A stretch of DNA of 64,000 nt from Solibacillus sp. R5-41 (lineage in GTDB: Bacteria > Bacillota > Bacilli > Bacillales_A > Planococcaceae): NCBI RefSeq assembly GCF_002736105.1, contig NZ_CP024123.1, positions 2,286,001 through 2,350,000 of the forward strand, in the 5' to 3' direction. The notes beneath the pieces were generated by a model, which saw only the letters and a list, made by a program, of their open reading frames with translations, made no database searches and was not told the origin of the DNA. Position numbers and translations under genes: made by a program. The stretch's first letter is position 1, and every line of letters begins with the position of its first letter. Shown in pieces: positions 8,752-18,199 of the stretch.

Positions 8752-9647
8752 AAAAATTCCTACCTTTTGTACTAGTGATGCTGTTTCTAAGTGCATGTAG
8801 CAATCAAGATAATAGCACAATTCGCATCGGTTCTATGGTGACGACAGAAAGCCAAATATTAGCTTATATAGTCAAAGACATGATTGAATATTACACGGAT
8901 GAAGAAGTGGAGCTCATAAATAATCTCGGCTCTTCTATTGTTCTCCATCAAGCAATGCTAAATGGTGACGCGAATATTTCAGCGGTTCGCTACACTGGAA
9001 CCGATTTAATAGGCGTACTCAAGCAAAAGCCTACGAGTGATCCGCAAAAGGCTTTAGAAATGGTACAGCGCTTATTCCAAGAACAATTTAATATGACATT
9101 TTTTAATTCCTATGGTTTCGATAATACGTTTGCCTTTATGGTGACACGTGAAACAGCAGACAAGTATCAGCTTCAAAAGGTGAGTGATTTTGAAGCAATC
9201 GCAGCGGAGTTAGAAGTCGGAGTGGATACGTCTTGGATGAATCGTGAAGGGGATGGCTATAAAGATTTTAGTGCGAAATATGGCTTTGAATTTGGACGTG
9301 TCTTCCCTATGCAAATCGGTCTTGTTTATGATGCTGTTGCACAAGGCGAGCTCGATGCTGTACTTGGCTACACGACGGATGGACGAATTGCTTCCTATGA
9401 TTTGGTCGTTTTAGAGGATGACCTTCATTTTTTCCCACCATATGATGCATCCCCCTTTGCGAACACCGATTTATTAGAGGAAAAGCCTGAAGTAAAAAAA
9501 GTATTAGAACTACTAGTTGGGCAAATTTCCACAGCGGAAATGCAACGATTAAACTTTTTAGCGGATAATAACTTAATTGAACCAGCAATCGTCGCTGAAA
9601 ACTTTTTAATTAAGGAAAATTACTTCTCTGGAGGTGACACGCCATGA
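8748..9647 (+). CDS. opuCC: Osmoprotectant-binding lipoprotein
   Basis: Extracytoplasmic receptor of the second importer, 299 aa. The signal peptide ends in lipobox LSAC (Cys17), so the mature protein is a lipoprotein. An OpuAC-type domain spans about 25-290, starting with the strand IRIGSMVTTESQILAYIV. It is not closely similar to the opuAC product in this window, consistent with a different ligand range. The start has AAGGAGG 9 nt upstream, within the end of opuCB. Confidence 0.92.
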   Translation: MKKFLPFVLVMLFLSACSNQDNSTIRIGSMVTTESQILAYIVKDMIEYYTDEEVELINNLGSSIVLHQAMLNGDANISAVRYTGTDLIGVLKQKPTSDPQKALEMVQRLFQEQFNMTFFNSYGFDNTFAFMVTRETADKYQLQKVSDFEAIAAELEVGVDTSWMNREGDGYKDFSAKYGFEFGRVFPMQIGLVYDAVAQGELDAVLGYTTDGRIASYDLVVLEDDLHFFPPYDASPFANTDLLEEKPEVKKVLELLVGQISTAEMQRLNFLADNNLIEPAIVAENFLIKENYFSGGDTP

Positions 9648-10324
9648 CTGATATCACAAAGCTATCCGTTATCGAGCAATTTTTCTTTTACATGGGGGAA
9701 AATGGGTCTTACATCTTTTCACAATTTATAAATCATTTTTTATTATCAATTTATGGTGTTTTACTCGCATCGGTCGTAGGTATTCCAATCGGGATTGTAA
9801 TTTCAAAATTTCCACGCTCCTCTGGACTAATCATTACATTGGCGAATATTATTCAAACGATTCCTGCACTTGCATTAATGGCCATGATTATGCTTGTTTT
9901 AGGACTTGGAAAAACGGCGGTAATTGTGACAGTTTTCTTCTATTCATTATTGCCGATTATTAAAAATACACATGTCGGCATTACAACGATTAATCACAGC
10001 TTAACGGATGCTGGACGTGGGATGGGTATGACGAAGCTTCAAGTGCTTTATATGGTTGAAATCCCCCTTAGCTTATCGGTCATCATTACTGGTATTCGAA
10101 TCGCGTTAGTCGTAGCGATTGGTATTGTTGCGATTGGTGCCTTTATCGGTGCTGGTGGCTTAGGCGATATTATTGTTCGAGGGACAAATGCCACGAATGG
10201 AACAGCCATCATATTAGCAGGTGCGATTCCTACTGCTCTCATGGCGATTTTGGCAGATGTATTGTTACTCTGGTTGGAGCGACGTCTTGATCCGACGAAA
10301 CGAAAAAAACTTAAAATTGTCTAG
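9644..10324 (+). CDS. opuCD: Osmoprotectant ABC transporter permease (second)
   Basis: Second membrane subunit of the OpuC-type system, 226 aa. It has a similar membrane layout to opuCB and the loop DAGRGMGMTKLQVLYMVEIPLS. It starts by ATGA overlap with opuCC and has TGGAGG upstream. It is the last gene of the operon, followed 20 nt later by a terminator. Having one ATPase, two different permeases and one lipoprotein is the diagnostic layout of OpuB/OpuC. Confidence 0.93.
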   Translation: MTDITKLSVIEQFFFYMGENGSYIFSQFINHFLLSIYGVLLASVVGIPIGIVISKFPRSSGLIITLANIIQTIPALALMAMIMLVLGLGKTAVIVTVFFYSLLPIIKNTHVGITTINHSLTDAGRGMGMTKLQVLYMVEIPLSLSVIITGIRIALVVAIGIVAIGAFIGAGGLGDIIVRGTNATNGTAIILAGAIPTALMAILADVLLLWLERRLDPTKRKKLKIV

Positions 10325-10342
10325 TCAATAGCTTTCTTTACA

Positions 10343-10385
10343 TTTAAGGCATCTTCTATTTTAAATAGAAGATGCCTTATTTGAA
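10343..10385 (+). terminator. Terminator of the opuC operon
   Basis: A near-continuous 16-bp palindromic stem from 10346 to 10377 (AAGGCATCTTCTATTT and its complement) followed by ATTTG. The T-run is short. Confidence 0.75.
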
Positions 10386-10574
10386 CATATCGTACGAATC
10401 ATCACAACTACTTCTTCTTATCGGATGTTAATTCCGTCTTTTCTGATTGAAATTTATTACTTTTTTACTTTTCAGCCGCAACAACTATTGTCGCGAGAAC
10501 TATCTCATGTTAAATTGAGGTAATAATCGATTCATTCCAAATGTTTCGTAAATTTATAAAGGAAGTGTTTTTTC

Positions 10575-11690
10575 ATGTCACAACGATCAATTGATACAAA
10601 ATTAGTTCAGCTTGGTAATTTAAGCGACCCGAAAACAGGCGCAGTTAACCCTCCAATTTATATGTCGACTGCGTATAAGCATGCAGGGATTGGAGAATCA
10701 ACGGGTTATGATTATTCACGTACAAAAAATCCAACACGTGAACTTTTAGAGCGTGGCATGGCAGATTTAGAAAACGGCGATGCAGGATTTGCCTGTAGTT
10801 CAGGAATGGCAGCTGTGCAATTAGTACTTTCCATCTTTAAGCCAAACGATGAAATTATCGTACCTGACGATTTATACGGTGGTACTTACCGCTTATTTAA
10901 AACATACGCGGAAAATTACAACATCCGTCCGGTTTATAATGCCTTTGTTGATTCGAGTGAAGTTGAGGCATTAATCACAGAAAACACGAAAGCGTTATTT
11001 ATTGAAACCCCGACAAACCCTTTAATGCAGGAAATCGATTTAGTCGCTTATGCCGAATTAGCTAAAAAACATCAGCTTCTGTTAATTGTGGATAATACGT
11101 TTTATACACCTTATTTCCAACGCCCGATTGAACTAGGAGCAGATATTGTATTACATAGTGCAACGAAATATATTGGTGGGCATAATGATGTACTTGCAGG
11201 AATTGTTGTTGCCAAAGGTGCAGAGCTTTGTGAAAAGCTTGCATTTATGCATAATGGAATGGGCTTAGTACTATCTCCAATGGATTCTTGGCTATTAATT
11301 CGTGGATTAAAAACATTGCATTTACGCTTAAAGCAGCATGATTTAAATGGCAAAAAAATCGCCGCCTATTTGGAGACTGAACCACTTGTAACGGATGTTT
11401 TATATACGGGTAAAGGTGGCATGCTGTCATTCCGAGTGAAGGATGCTGCTATGGTTAATCCGTTTTTAAAAGCGATGCAGCTCATTACATTTGCAGAAAG
11501 TTTAGGTGGTGTGGAAAGCTTCATCACGTACCCTGCAACGCAAACACATGCGGATATTCCTTATGAAGAGCGTGTCGCACGTGGTGTTTGTGACCGTCTT
11601 CTGCGCTTCTCCATTGGCGTTGAGGAAGCGGACGATTTAATAGCAGATTTAAAGCAAGTATTTGACACATTGCGAGGTAAATTCGAATGA
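10575..11690 (+). CDS. metI: Cystathionine gamma-synthase / O-acetylhomoserine thiolyase
   Basis: A PLP enzyme of methionine synthesis that condenses an activated homoserine with cysteine (or sulfide), 371 aa. Cys/Met metabolism PLP family: SRTKNPTRELLE at 48-59, the cofactor loop SSGMAAVQ at 75-82, and LHSATKYIGGH with Lys198 as the Schiff-base lysine. The start has AAGGAAG 9 nt upstream. Its stop overlaps the downstream metC by ATGA, the metIC layout of Bacillus. Unlike most Bacillus metIC operons, no SAM (S-box) riboswitch is visible in the 250 nt upstream. Confidence 0.9.
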   Translation: MSQRSIDTKLVQLGNLSDPKTGAVNPPIYMSTAYKHAGIGESTGYDYSRTKNPTRELLERGMADLENGDAGFACSSGMAAVQLVLSIFKPNDEIIVPDDLYGGTYRLFKTYAENYNIRPVYNAFVDSSEVEALITENTKALFIETPTNPLMQEIDLVAYAELAKKHQLLLIVDNTFYTPYFQRPIELGADIVLHSATKYIGGHNDVLAGIVVAKGAELCEKLAFMHNGMGLVLSPMDSWLLIRGLKTLHLRLKQHDLNGKKIAAYLETEPLVTDVLYTGKGGMLSFRVKDAAMVNPFLKAMQLITFAESLGGVESFITYPATQTHADIPYEERVARGVCDRLLRFSIGVEEADDLIADLKQVFDTLRGKFE

Positions 11691-12849
11691 ATAACCGAAT
11701 CGAAACCGCTTTAATTCATGGCGCAATCCGCGAAGGCTATGCGGATAAAAAAGGGGCAGTCAATGTCCCAATGTATTTATCATCGACGTTCCATCAAGAA
11801 TCGATCGATGAATTTGGTGAATACGACTATGCCCGTTCAGGCAACCCAACAAGAGCAGCCCTTGAAAAAGCGATTGCTGAGCTTGAAGGTGGTCATCGCG
11901 GATTTGCGTTTGCCACAGGGATGGCGGCTGTCTCTGCCTGCTTTATGATTTATCTGCTGGCGACCATATCGTTATTACCGAAGATGTATACGGTGGGACG
12001 TATCGCTTTGTGACAAAAGTATTGCCCCGCTTTGGCATTACTCACACATTTGTAGACTTTACGGATGTTGAAGCAATCCAAGCAGCTGTAAAACCAGAAA
12101 CTAAGCTTATTTACATCGAAACACCATCGAATCCAACACTCGGCATTACCGATATTCGAGCAATTGTTGATATTGCTAAGGCGAGCGACGCATTAACGTT
12201 TTTAGATAATACGTTTATGACGCCACTTCATCAACGTTCACTAGAAATGGGTGTGGACGTGGTAATTCATTCTGCAACGAAGTTTTTATCAGGTCATTCC
12301 GATATCGTCGCTGGACTTGTTGTGGCAAATGATGAGGCGCTTGCTGATCAAATTTATTTCATCCAAAATTCATTTGGCTCTGTTTTAGGCGTGCAAGATT
12401 GCTATACACTCATCCAAAATATGAAAACTACTGCTGTCCGTTTTAATGAGGAATCGCGTGTTGCTATGCGCATCGCTGAATTTTTAAATGCTCATCCACT
12501 AGTAGAAAACGTTTATTACCCTGGGCTGAAAACCCATCCAGGCTACGAAATTCATGCAAGCCAGAGCACATCTGCCGGTGCTGTCTTATCGTTTACTTTA
12601 CCGAGCTATAATGTGACAAAAGTTTTCGTTGAGGCTATGAAAATTCCCGTATTCGCCGTAAGCCTTGGCGGTGTCGAATCGATTTTATCGTACCCTGCCA
12701 AAATGAGTCACGCGGCAATGGAGCCCGAGGAACGTGTGAAACGCGGTATTACAGATGGTCTCCTACGCTTCTCTGTTGGATTAGAAAACGAAGACGATTT
12801 ACTAGAAGATTTCAAACAAGCATTAGAGAAAGCTAGTACCGCTCTATAG
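11687..12849 (+). pseudogene. metC: Cystathionine beta-lyase, frameshifted
   Basis: Encodes the enzyme that cleaves cystathionine to homocysteine, pyruvate and ammonia, with PLP lysine in IHSATKFLSGHSD. The reading frame is broken near 11949-11951. Upstream, the frame reads through GFAFATGMAAVSACFMI and then runs out of family sequence to a stop at 12011-12013. The next frame resumes at once with AGDHIVITEDVYGGTYRF and continues to 12849. Restoring one T in the short T run at 11949-11951 gives an uninterrupted protein of about 387 aa, the normal family length. It could be a real one-base deletion or a sequencing/assembly error. The rest of the gene shows no other decay. Confidence 0.85.
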
Positions 12850-12921
12850 ATTCTTTTGGGCGTGTTTTTTATTAGAAACATATCCACTAAGTTTAATAAT
12901 ACTGATCCTTTTAATTACTTT

Positions 12922-12956
12922 TAAACCAGGTAGCTTCTTAGGCTCCTGGTTTTCTA
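12922..12956 (+). terminator. Terminator downstream of metIC
   Basis: AAACCAGG (12923-12930) pairs with CCTGGTTT (12945-12952), extended by AGC/GCT inside the loop, then TTCTATT. Confidence 0.7.
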
Positions 12957-13015
12957 TTGTTTAGAGCTTGAATAAGGCCTGTTCAACGCATCTTTTTTTA
13001 AGCGATTTTTTGTGG

Positions 13016-13110
13016 TTATCCGTCTATTTCGAGATTTATCCGTCTGCCCCATATATTTTTGCGGCTTTCCGTCACGATTTCTATTCAACACTTTTAACTT
13101 TCTATCCGTT
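13016..13110. repeat. Irregular cluster of TTATCCGTC-like motifs
   Basis: TTATCCGTC at 13016-13024 and 13036-13044, CTTTCCGTC at 13065-13073 and CTATCCGTT at 13102-13110. They are spaced 20, 29 and 37 nt apart. Related motifs occur at 4984-5014. Confidence 0.5.
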
Positions 13111-13237
13111 ACTTTTAGCTTTTTATAAGCCTACCTCATTAAAAACCAATGAATCCCCCACTTCTTTTGCTTTTTTGTGTTTAATCTATCCTAAAGAGTG
13201 AAATAAATAACAACAACGCTTTTTTAGGGGGAATAGA

Positions 13238-14953
13238 ATGCGCCAGTTTCAAAAATGGATTCCATCAATGAAAAAATACCGCATGAAGCTCATTTTTATT
13301 GCCCTTCTGCTAGGGCTCGCGATTGTATTACAAGCATATAGCATCATTCACATAGTGGATTCCGTATTTATTCAGAAAACCACTTTTAATGCCGTTTTAC
13401 CCTATGTATACGGGTTGCTTTTGGCAATTTCACTTCGGGTTGCGTCCAATTATTTTCTTCATTGGACGGGTAATCAACTTTCCGCTCATGTCAAAAAATC
13501 GATACGTGCACAACTGCTGACACGCTGGAGCAAAGAATCCATCGCAAATGTAAAGTTACAGCAAACGGGCTTTCAAGTTTCGTTATTTGTCGATACGGTA
13601 GATGAGCTCGATGCTTATTTTCGTGAGTATATCCCGCAAACGATGAAAACGCTTATTGTGCCATTGTTTTTGATAGTCGCTGTATTTTTTGCCCATCCAA
13701 TGAGTGCGGTAATCTTGCTCATAACGGCACCTTTTATTCCCCTTTCTTATATTATTATCGGTGTGCAAACGAAAAGGAAATCGGAACAACAGCTTGAAAA
13801 TATGAATCGCTTTTCTGGTAAATTTTTAGATGTTTTACAAGGCTTGCAGACGCTTAAGCTCTTTTCACAAAGCGCAAAACAAAGGAACATTTTACAGCAT
13901 TACAACACACGTTTTATGGAGACGACACTCGAAGTGTTGAAAATTGCATTTGCTTCAACGTTGTTTATTGAGCTCATTACAACGCTTGGTGTTGGGCTTG
14001 TGGCACTTGAAATCGGCTTTCAAATGATTGTATTTGAAACGCTTGCCTTTGCCTCTGCTTTTTTCGTTTTAACATTAGCACCTGAGTTTTATAGTTCTTT
14101 AAAGGAATTAGGTACGGCGTTTCATACTGGGAAAGGTAGTCTTGGCGCGATGCAGCTCATTCATACAGATCTTGAAAAAGAATCGCAGATGGTCGCATGG
14201 GGACAACAGCTGATCACACCCGCCCCTTCTCTTGTATTAAAAAATGCGGTATACCGTTATCCAGACGGAACAAGTATTGGTCCGATTTCCATTGACATCC
14301 CCCCTCAGAAAACGGTTGCCATTATCGGACCGACTGGACATGGCAAAACGACCGTCTTAAATATGCTGGCAAGCGCGGTTGAGCTAACGCAAGGTTCCCT
14401 TGACATCAACGGAATCGCGCGCGAAAGCAGTAGTGAGCACAGCTGGTATGCGCAAATGAGTATGATTTCACAGCATCCTTACGTATTTGCTGGTACACTA
14501 CGAGATAATTTGACGATGGGGAAAAACCTAGACGATGAATCGCTTTGGTGTGCATTACAAAAAGCACAATTAGGAAATTGGTTTGCAACACTACAAGACG
14601 GCTTTGAGACGAAAATAGGTGAAGCAGGTCGCGGGCTTTCTGGCGGTGAAAAGCAGCGAATCGCCATTGCTCGGGCTTTTGTTCATCAGCCTACCATCGT
14701 ATTTTTTGACGAGCCCACTGCCGGACTGGATGTATTAACCGAGCAGCTTATTGCCCATGCGATTCAAACATTAAAATCTCATGCGACCGTCATTCTTGTC
14801 ACGCACCGTTTCGAAACGTTGCAGCACGCCGATCTGTTATATGTTTTGGAAAACGGCACTATTCGTGCGAGCGGTTCACCCGAAGCATTGCAACAGGAAC
14901 GATATTTTGAGGCAATGAAAAAAGGAGGTTTACCTGATGCAAGAGCTTTATGA
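13238..14953 (+). CDS. cydD: Thiol reductant ABC exporter subunit CydD
   Basis: Half of the CydDC transporter, which exports glutathione/cysteine-type thiols and heme-related cargo and is needed to assemble cytochrome bd oxidase. It is 571 aa. An N-terminal six-helix membrane domain (about 15-310) is followed by the nucleotide-binding domain: Walker A GPTGHGKTT near 364, signature LSGGEKQR near 466 and Walker B IVFFDEPTAGLD. The start has AGGGGGAA upstream. It overlaps cydC by 17 nt. The cydAB oxidase genes are not beside it in this window. Confidence 0.9.
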   Translation: MRQFQKWIPSMKKYRMKLIFIALLLGLAIVLQAYSIIHIVDSVFIQKTTFNAVLPYVYGLLLAISLRVASNYFLHWTGNQLSAHVKKSIRAQLLTRWSKESIANVKLQQTGFQVSLFVDTVDELDAYFREYIPQTMKTLIVPLFLIVAVFFAHPMSAVILLITAPFIPLSYIIIGVQTKRKSEQQLENMNRFSGKFLDVLQGLQTLKLFSQSAKQRNILQHYNTRFMETTLEVLKIAFASTLFIELITTLGVGLVALEIGFQMIVFETLAFASAFFVLTLAPEFYSSLKELGTAFHTGKGSLGAMQLIHTDLEKESQMVAWGQQLITPAPSLVLKNAVYRYPDGTSIGPISIDIPPQKTVAIIGPTGHGKTTVLNMLASAVELTQGSLDINGIARESSSEHSWYAQMSMISQHPYVFAGTLRDNLTMGKNLDDESLWCALQKAQLGNWFATLQDGFETKIGEAGRGLSGGEKQRIAIARAFVHQPTIVFFDEPTAGLDVLTEQLIAHAIQTLKSHATVILVTHRFETLQHADLLYVLENGTIRASGSPEALQQERYFEAMKKGGLPDARAL

Positions 14954-16622
14954 AATGATTTGGCGTGAGAAAAAAGAAATGCTACTTGCATTAATTGCTG
15001 GCACTATAAGTGGTTTAACAGCGGTCGCCCTTTTTGCACAAAGTGGCTATCTTATTTCAAAAGCAGCGTTAATGCCCCCTTTTTATGTCATTTTAATCTT
15101 AACTGCCTTTTTAAAAATATTTGGCGTAGCAAAATCTACGAGCAAATATGCAGAGCGCTATGTTTCTCATCGCGTGACGTTTTCCCTTTTATCAGCAATT
15201 CGGATGCGTTTTTTTGACCGGCTAGAGCCCATTGCTAATCAGTTATTTTTGCATTATCAAAGTGGTGAATTGCTCGCGCGCATTACGAATGATGTGACGA
15301 CGCTCCAAAATTTCTTTTTACGTGTCGTTTATCCACCACTTATTGCCTTGCTCGTCTTTTTCGGAACGGTCATTTTCACGGCTTTTTTCTCGATTTGGAT
15401 TGCCCTGCTCCTCGTCTTTGGTTTTTTATTTGTGGCGGTCATTATTCCAGCACTTTTAATCGCAAAAAAAACACAGCCTGCTCCTTATAAACGCACGCTC
15501 ATGACCGAAACAACGGAATTTTTATATGGCTTTCGAGAATTAAAAAATCATCATTTAGTCGACGAGAAAAGCAAGGCACTGCTCCATTTAAGCGATGCCT
15601 ATACCGAAGAAGTCAAAAAAGAGCAACAAGCACTCGTTCGCATGCAGCTGTACAATCAAGGTGCTTCTTTGTTGACGGTATTTCTCATCGTGACGATCGG
15701 TGCTTATTTTGTCACGACGAATGCCCTCGATGGATTGTATTTGGCGATGCTGTTATTAATCGCGCTGACCGTTTTTGAAACTGCCATCCCGCTCGCTACT
15801 GTGCCGCATCATTATAAAGGGGCAACACTTGCAATGGCCCGGTTGCAGCAGGTGACAGCGATGCCAGAAACGGACACAAAACCTCTAGCCATTACAAATA
15901 ATTACAGCCTTCAAGCAAAGAACGTGCATTTTTCTTATGTGCATTTCAATAAACCGATTTTAAAGGACATTCAATTTACAATACAGCCGAGCGAAAAAAT
16001 TGCGATTGTCGGTCCAAGTGGCTCAGGAAAATCCACTCTCTTTCAACTCCTTATAAAGGGATTAGAGCCAACGAGTGGGCAGCTTTTCATCAATGGCGAA
16101 CTACTTGCTAACATCGAAGAAGCATCCTTATGGTCACAGATGAGTGTGCAACTGCAGCACAATCACTTTTTCTCTGGGACAATTCGAGATAATTTATTAC
16201 TGGCGAATGAATGGGCAACCGACGAACAACTTATCAATGCGTTAAACCGCGCACGGCTGTCAAAAAGCTTGGATGATGTCATTTTAGAAAAGGGTGAAAA
16301 TTTATCCGGTGGTGAACGCCAGCGTCTAGCCTTTGCACGTACACTTCTAAAAAACGGTGTCATTTGGCTATTAGATGAGCCTTTCACAAGCTTAGACGCC
16401 GTAACAGAGCGCGCTCTCTTTCATGAATTGCTCACGAGCACGAAAGAACGAACGGTCATTTTAATTACGCATAAGTTGGATGGATTAGAAAAGATGGATC
16501 GAATATTCGTCATGCAAGATGGACAACTTGCAGAATCCGGTTCCTATGAACAACTTCTAGTAGCAAAAGGATTATTTTTTGAAATGAAGCACATTCATAC
16601 TTTGCATGATTCAACATCATAA
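14937..16622 (+). CDS. cydC: Thiol reductant ABC exporter subunit CydC
   Basis: Partner of CydD, 561 aa, with an N-terminal membrane domain (about 15-310) and a C-terminal ATPase: Walker A GPSGSGKST near 359, signature LSGGERQR near 455 and Walker B VIWLLDEPFTSLD. Both NBDs of the CydDC pair keep the catalytic Glu and a canonical signature. The start ATG at 14937 has AAAGGAGG 8 nt upstream, inside the end of cydD. A terminator follows directly. Confidence 0.9.
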   Translation: MQELYEMIWREKKEMLLALIAGTISGLTAVALFAQSGYLISKAALMPPFYVILILTAFLKIFGVAKSTSKYAERYVSHRVTFSLLSAIRMRFFDRLEPIANQLFLHYQSGELLARITNDVTTLQNFFLRVVYPPLIALLVFFGTVIFTAFFSIWIALLLVFGFLFVAVIIPALLIAKKTQPAPYKRTLMTETTEFLYGFRELKNHHLVDEKSKALLHLSDAYTEEVKKEQQALVRMQLYNQGASLLTVFLIVTIGAYFVTTNALDGLYLAMLLLIALTVFETAIPLATVPHHYKGATLAMARLQQVTAMPETDTKPLAITNNYSLQAKNVHFSYVHFNKPILKDIQFTIQPSEKIAIVGPSGSGKSTLFQLLIKGLEPTSGQLFINGELLANIEEASLWSQMSVQLQHNHFFSGTIRDNLLLANEWATDEQLINALNRARLSKSLDDVILEKGENLSGGERQRLAFARTLLKNGVIWLLDEPFTSLDAVTERALFHELLTSTKERTVILITHKLDGLEKMDRIFVMQDGQLAESGSYEQLLVAKGLFFEMKHIHTLHDSTS

Positions 16623-16627
16623 TAATA

Positions 16628-16675
16628 GCGAGCTGAAAATGCGTGGTACTCTCCATTTCTCAGCTCGTTTTTTAC
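16628..16675 (+). terminator. Terminator of cydDC
   Basis: CGAGCTGA (16629-16636) pairs with TCAGCTCG (16660-16667), with an inner AATG/CATT helix, followed by TTTTTTA. Confidence 0.8.
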
Positions 16676-16688
16676 CTTTCCTGAAATT

Positions 16689-16706
16689 TATTTCGAATTC
16701 GAGATA
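16689..16706. promoter_or_regulatory. MhqR-type operator upstream of the marR gene
   Basis: TATTTCGAATTCGAGATA is a near-perfect palindrome centred at 16697/16698, with one mismatch (16692 against 16703). It closely matches the ATCTCGAATTCGAGAT-type site known for Bacillus MhqR. It lies 61 nt before the start of the MarR gene, placing it in the expected promoter region. Confidence 0.7.
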
Positions 16707-16766
16707 TTTTTATTGTATTTTTATCAATTGAGTAGTAAAGTGATAGTAACGAAAGGATGTGACGGC

Positions 16767-17207
16767 ATGAAAAACAATACACGCGGCTCACTTATTTGGT
16801 TACGAATTACACGCTTTACGCATCAAAGTAATCTATTATCGAATGATTTTCTCAAGCCATTTGGATTAACTACAGCTCAATTTGACGTGCTCATGCAAAT
16901 CGACACATATGCACCGATTACACAATCCGATTTAGCAGATAAAGTAACTGTTACACAAGGTGGCATTTCCCGTATGTTGGCACGCCTTGAGCAAGACGGA
17001 TTCATCGAACGTAAGCAACAATGGAAAACAAAATACATTTCGCTAACAGAAAGAGGCGCACAACACTTAGCAAATGCATTTGATGCTCAGCTTGCCTTTC
17101 AATCTTCCTTTTTTGATGACTGCTTATCAGCCGACGAGCAGAAAACATTATACGAATTAATGTCTCGTGTGCAAAAAAATAGCGAAAAGAAGAGCAAATA
17201 CGAATAA
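16767..17207 (+). CDS. mhqR: MarR-family repressor, MhqR-like
   Basis: A winged-helix dimeric repressor, 146 aa, about the length of Bacillus MhqR. The recognition region is [33 protein letters not shown] (about 53-86), followed by the wing. It is first in a probable four-gene operon with a ring-cleaving dioxygenase, a flavin monooxygenase and an FMN reductase. In Bacillus, MhqR represses such genes and is relieved by quinones and related electrophiles; that role here is inferred from the operator and neighbours. Start 16767 follows GAAAGGA by 9 nt; the upstream in-frame ATG at 16713 lacks a site. Confidence 0.82.
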   Translation: MKNNTRGSLIWLRITRFTHQSNLLSNDFLKPFGLTTAQFDVLMQIDTYAPITQSDLADKVTVTQGGISRMLARLEQDGFIERKQQWKTKYISLTERGAQHLANAFDAQLAFQSSFFDDCLSADEQKTLYELMSRVQKNSEKKSKYE

Positions 17208-17242
17208 AATCATTTCAAAATATCCCTTTAGGAGGAAACTTT

Positions 17243-18181
17243 ATGTATAACATTCCAGGACATCACCATATTTCAATGATTACGAAACACGCAAATGACA
17301 ATAACCATTTTTATCGAGAAGTTTTAGGCTTACGTCGTGTCAAATTAACCGTAAACCAAGATGCACCATCCATGTATCACCTATTCTATGGAGATAAAAC
17401 GGGTAGCCCAGGGACTGAATTATCGTTCTTTGAAATTCCTTTAGTAGGTCGCACACATCGCGGTACAAATGCGATTACAAAAATTGGATTAATCGTTCCT
17501 TCAGAAGAAAGCTTGCAATATTGGATGAAACGCTTTGATGACTATGAAGTGCAACATGAAGGTATTTCTACGTATGCGAACCGCCCTGCCCTTCTTTTTG
17601 AGGATGAAGAAGGTTTACGCATGGCATTAATCGTTGCAAATGGTGAAAAGATATCACACTGGGAAACGTATGATCGCTCTCCTGTTCCACAAGAGCATCA
17701 AATTCAAGGAATGGGCACCGTAGAAATGACTGTGAAGAATTTATCAAAATTATCTCGTACTTTAATTGAAATATTTGGCTATCAAACTGTATTTGAGAAT
17801 GAACAGGACGCATTATTCCAATCAGTGGCTGGTGAAGTATTTGGTGAAATTTATGTCATTCAGCAAGATGGTCCTTCAGAAAAACCAGGAAAAGGTAGCA
17901 TTCATCACTTAGCGATTCGTGTGAAAAATGACGAAGAACTACAGTATTGGGATGAGCAAGTGAAAAAACGCGGCTTCCAAACATCGGGAATTATCGACCG
18001 CTTCTACTTCAAGAGCTTATATTTCCGTGAATCGAACGGCATCTTATTTGAAATCGCTACGGATGGACCAGGATTTTTACGTGATGGTAACGTCGAAACT
18101 TTAGGTGAACAGCTCGATTTACCCGACTTTTTAGAAGCGCACCGTGATGAAATCGTAGAAAAATTACATCCAATTGTCTAA
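17243..18181 (+). CDS. mhqO: Ring-cleaving dioxygenase of the VOC/glyoxalase family, MhqO-like
   Basis: Predicted metal-dependent dioxygenase acting on hydroquinone or catechol-type compounds, 312 aa, the usual MhqO/MhqA length. It has paired VOC modules: the first begins GHHHISMITK (metal-ligand His) and covers about 5-130; the second begins MGTVEMTVKN at about 155 and contains SIHHLAIRVKN and, later, the Glu in NGILFEIATDGPGF. The start has TAGGAGG 8 nt upstream. It lies 35 nt after mhqR and 18 nt before the next gene. Confidence 0.85.
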   Translation: MYNIPGHHHISMITKHANDNNHFYREVLGLRRVKLTVNQDAPSMYHLFYGDKTGSPGTELSFFEIPLVGRTHRGTNAITKIGLIVPSEESLQYWMKRFDDYEVQHEGISTYANRPALLFEDEEGLRMALIVANGEKISHWETYDRSPVPQEHQIQGMGTVEMTVKNLSKLSRTLIEIFGYQTVFENEQDALFQSVAGEVFGEIYVIQQDGPSEKPGKGSIHHLAIRVKNDEELQYWDEQVKKRGFQTSGIIDRFYFKSLYFRESNGILFEIATDGPGFLRDGNVETLGEQLDLPDFLEAHRDEIVEKLHPIV

Positions 18182-18199
18182 CATTAAGGAGAATGAAAA

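Larger units (their letters stand above)
12850..13237. other. Intergenic region between metC and cydD
   Basis: A 388-nt region holding the metC terminator (12922-12956) and four irregularly spaced ATCCGT/TTCCGT motifs (13016-13110). The 77-aa frame at 12968-13201 has no ribosome binding site and no family-like sequence, so it is not called. No clear promoter for cydD was recognised. Confidence 0.5.

Noticed and set aside
10385-10574. SAM (S-box) riboswitch before metI
   Set aside because: Searched for because of metIC, but no S-box core sequence or terminator-antiterminator was seen.
13016-13110. CRISPR-like repeat array
   Set aside because: Motifs are only about 9 nt and spacing is irregular; no cas genes are present.
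12968-13201. 77-aa frame between metC and cydD
   Set aside because: No ribosome binding site, no family-like sequence, and it overlaps the ATCCGT motif cluster.
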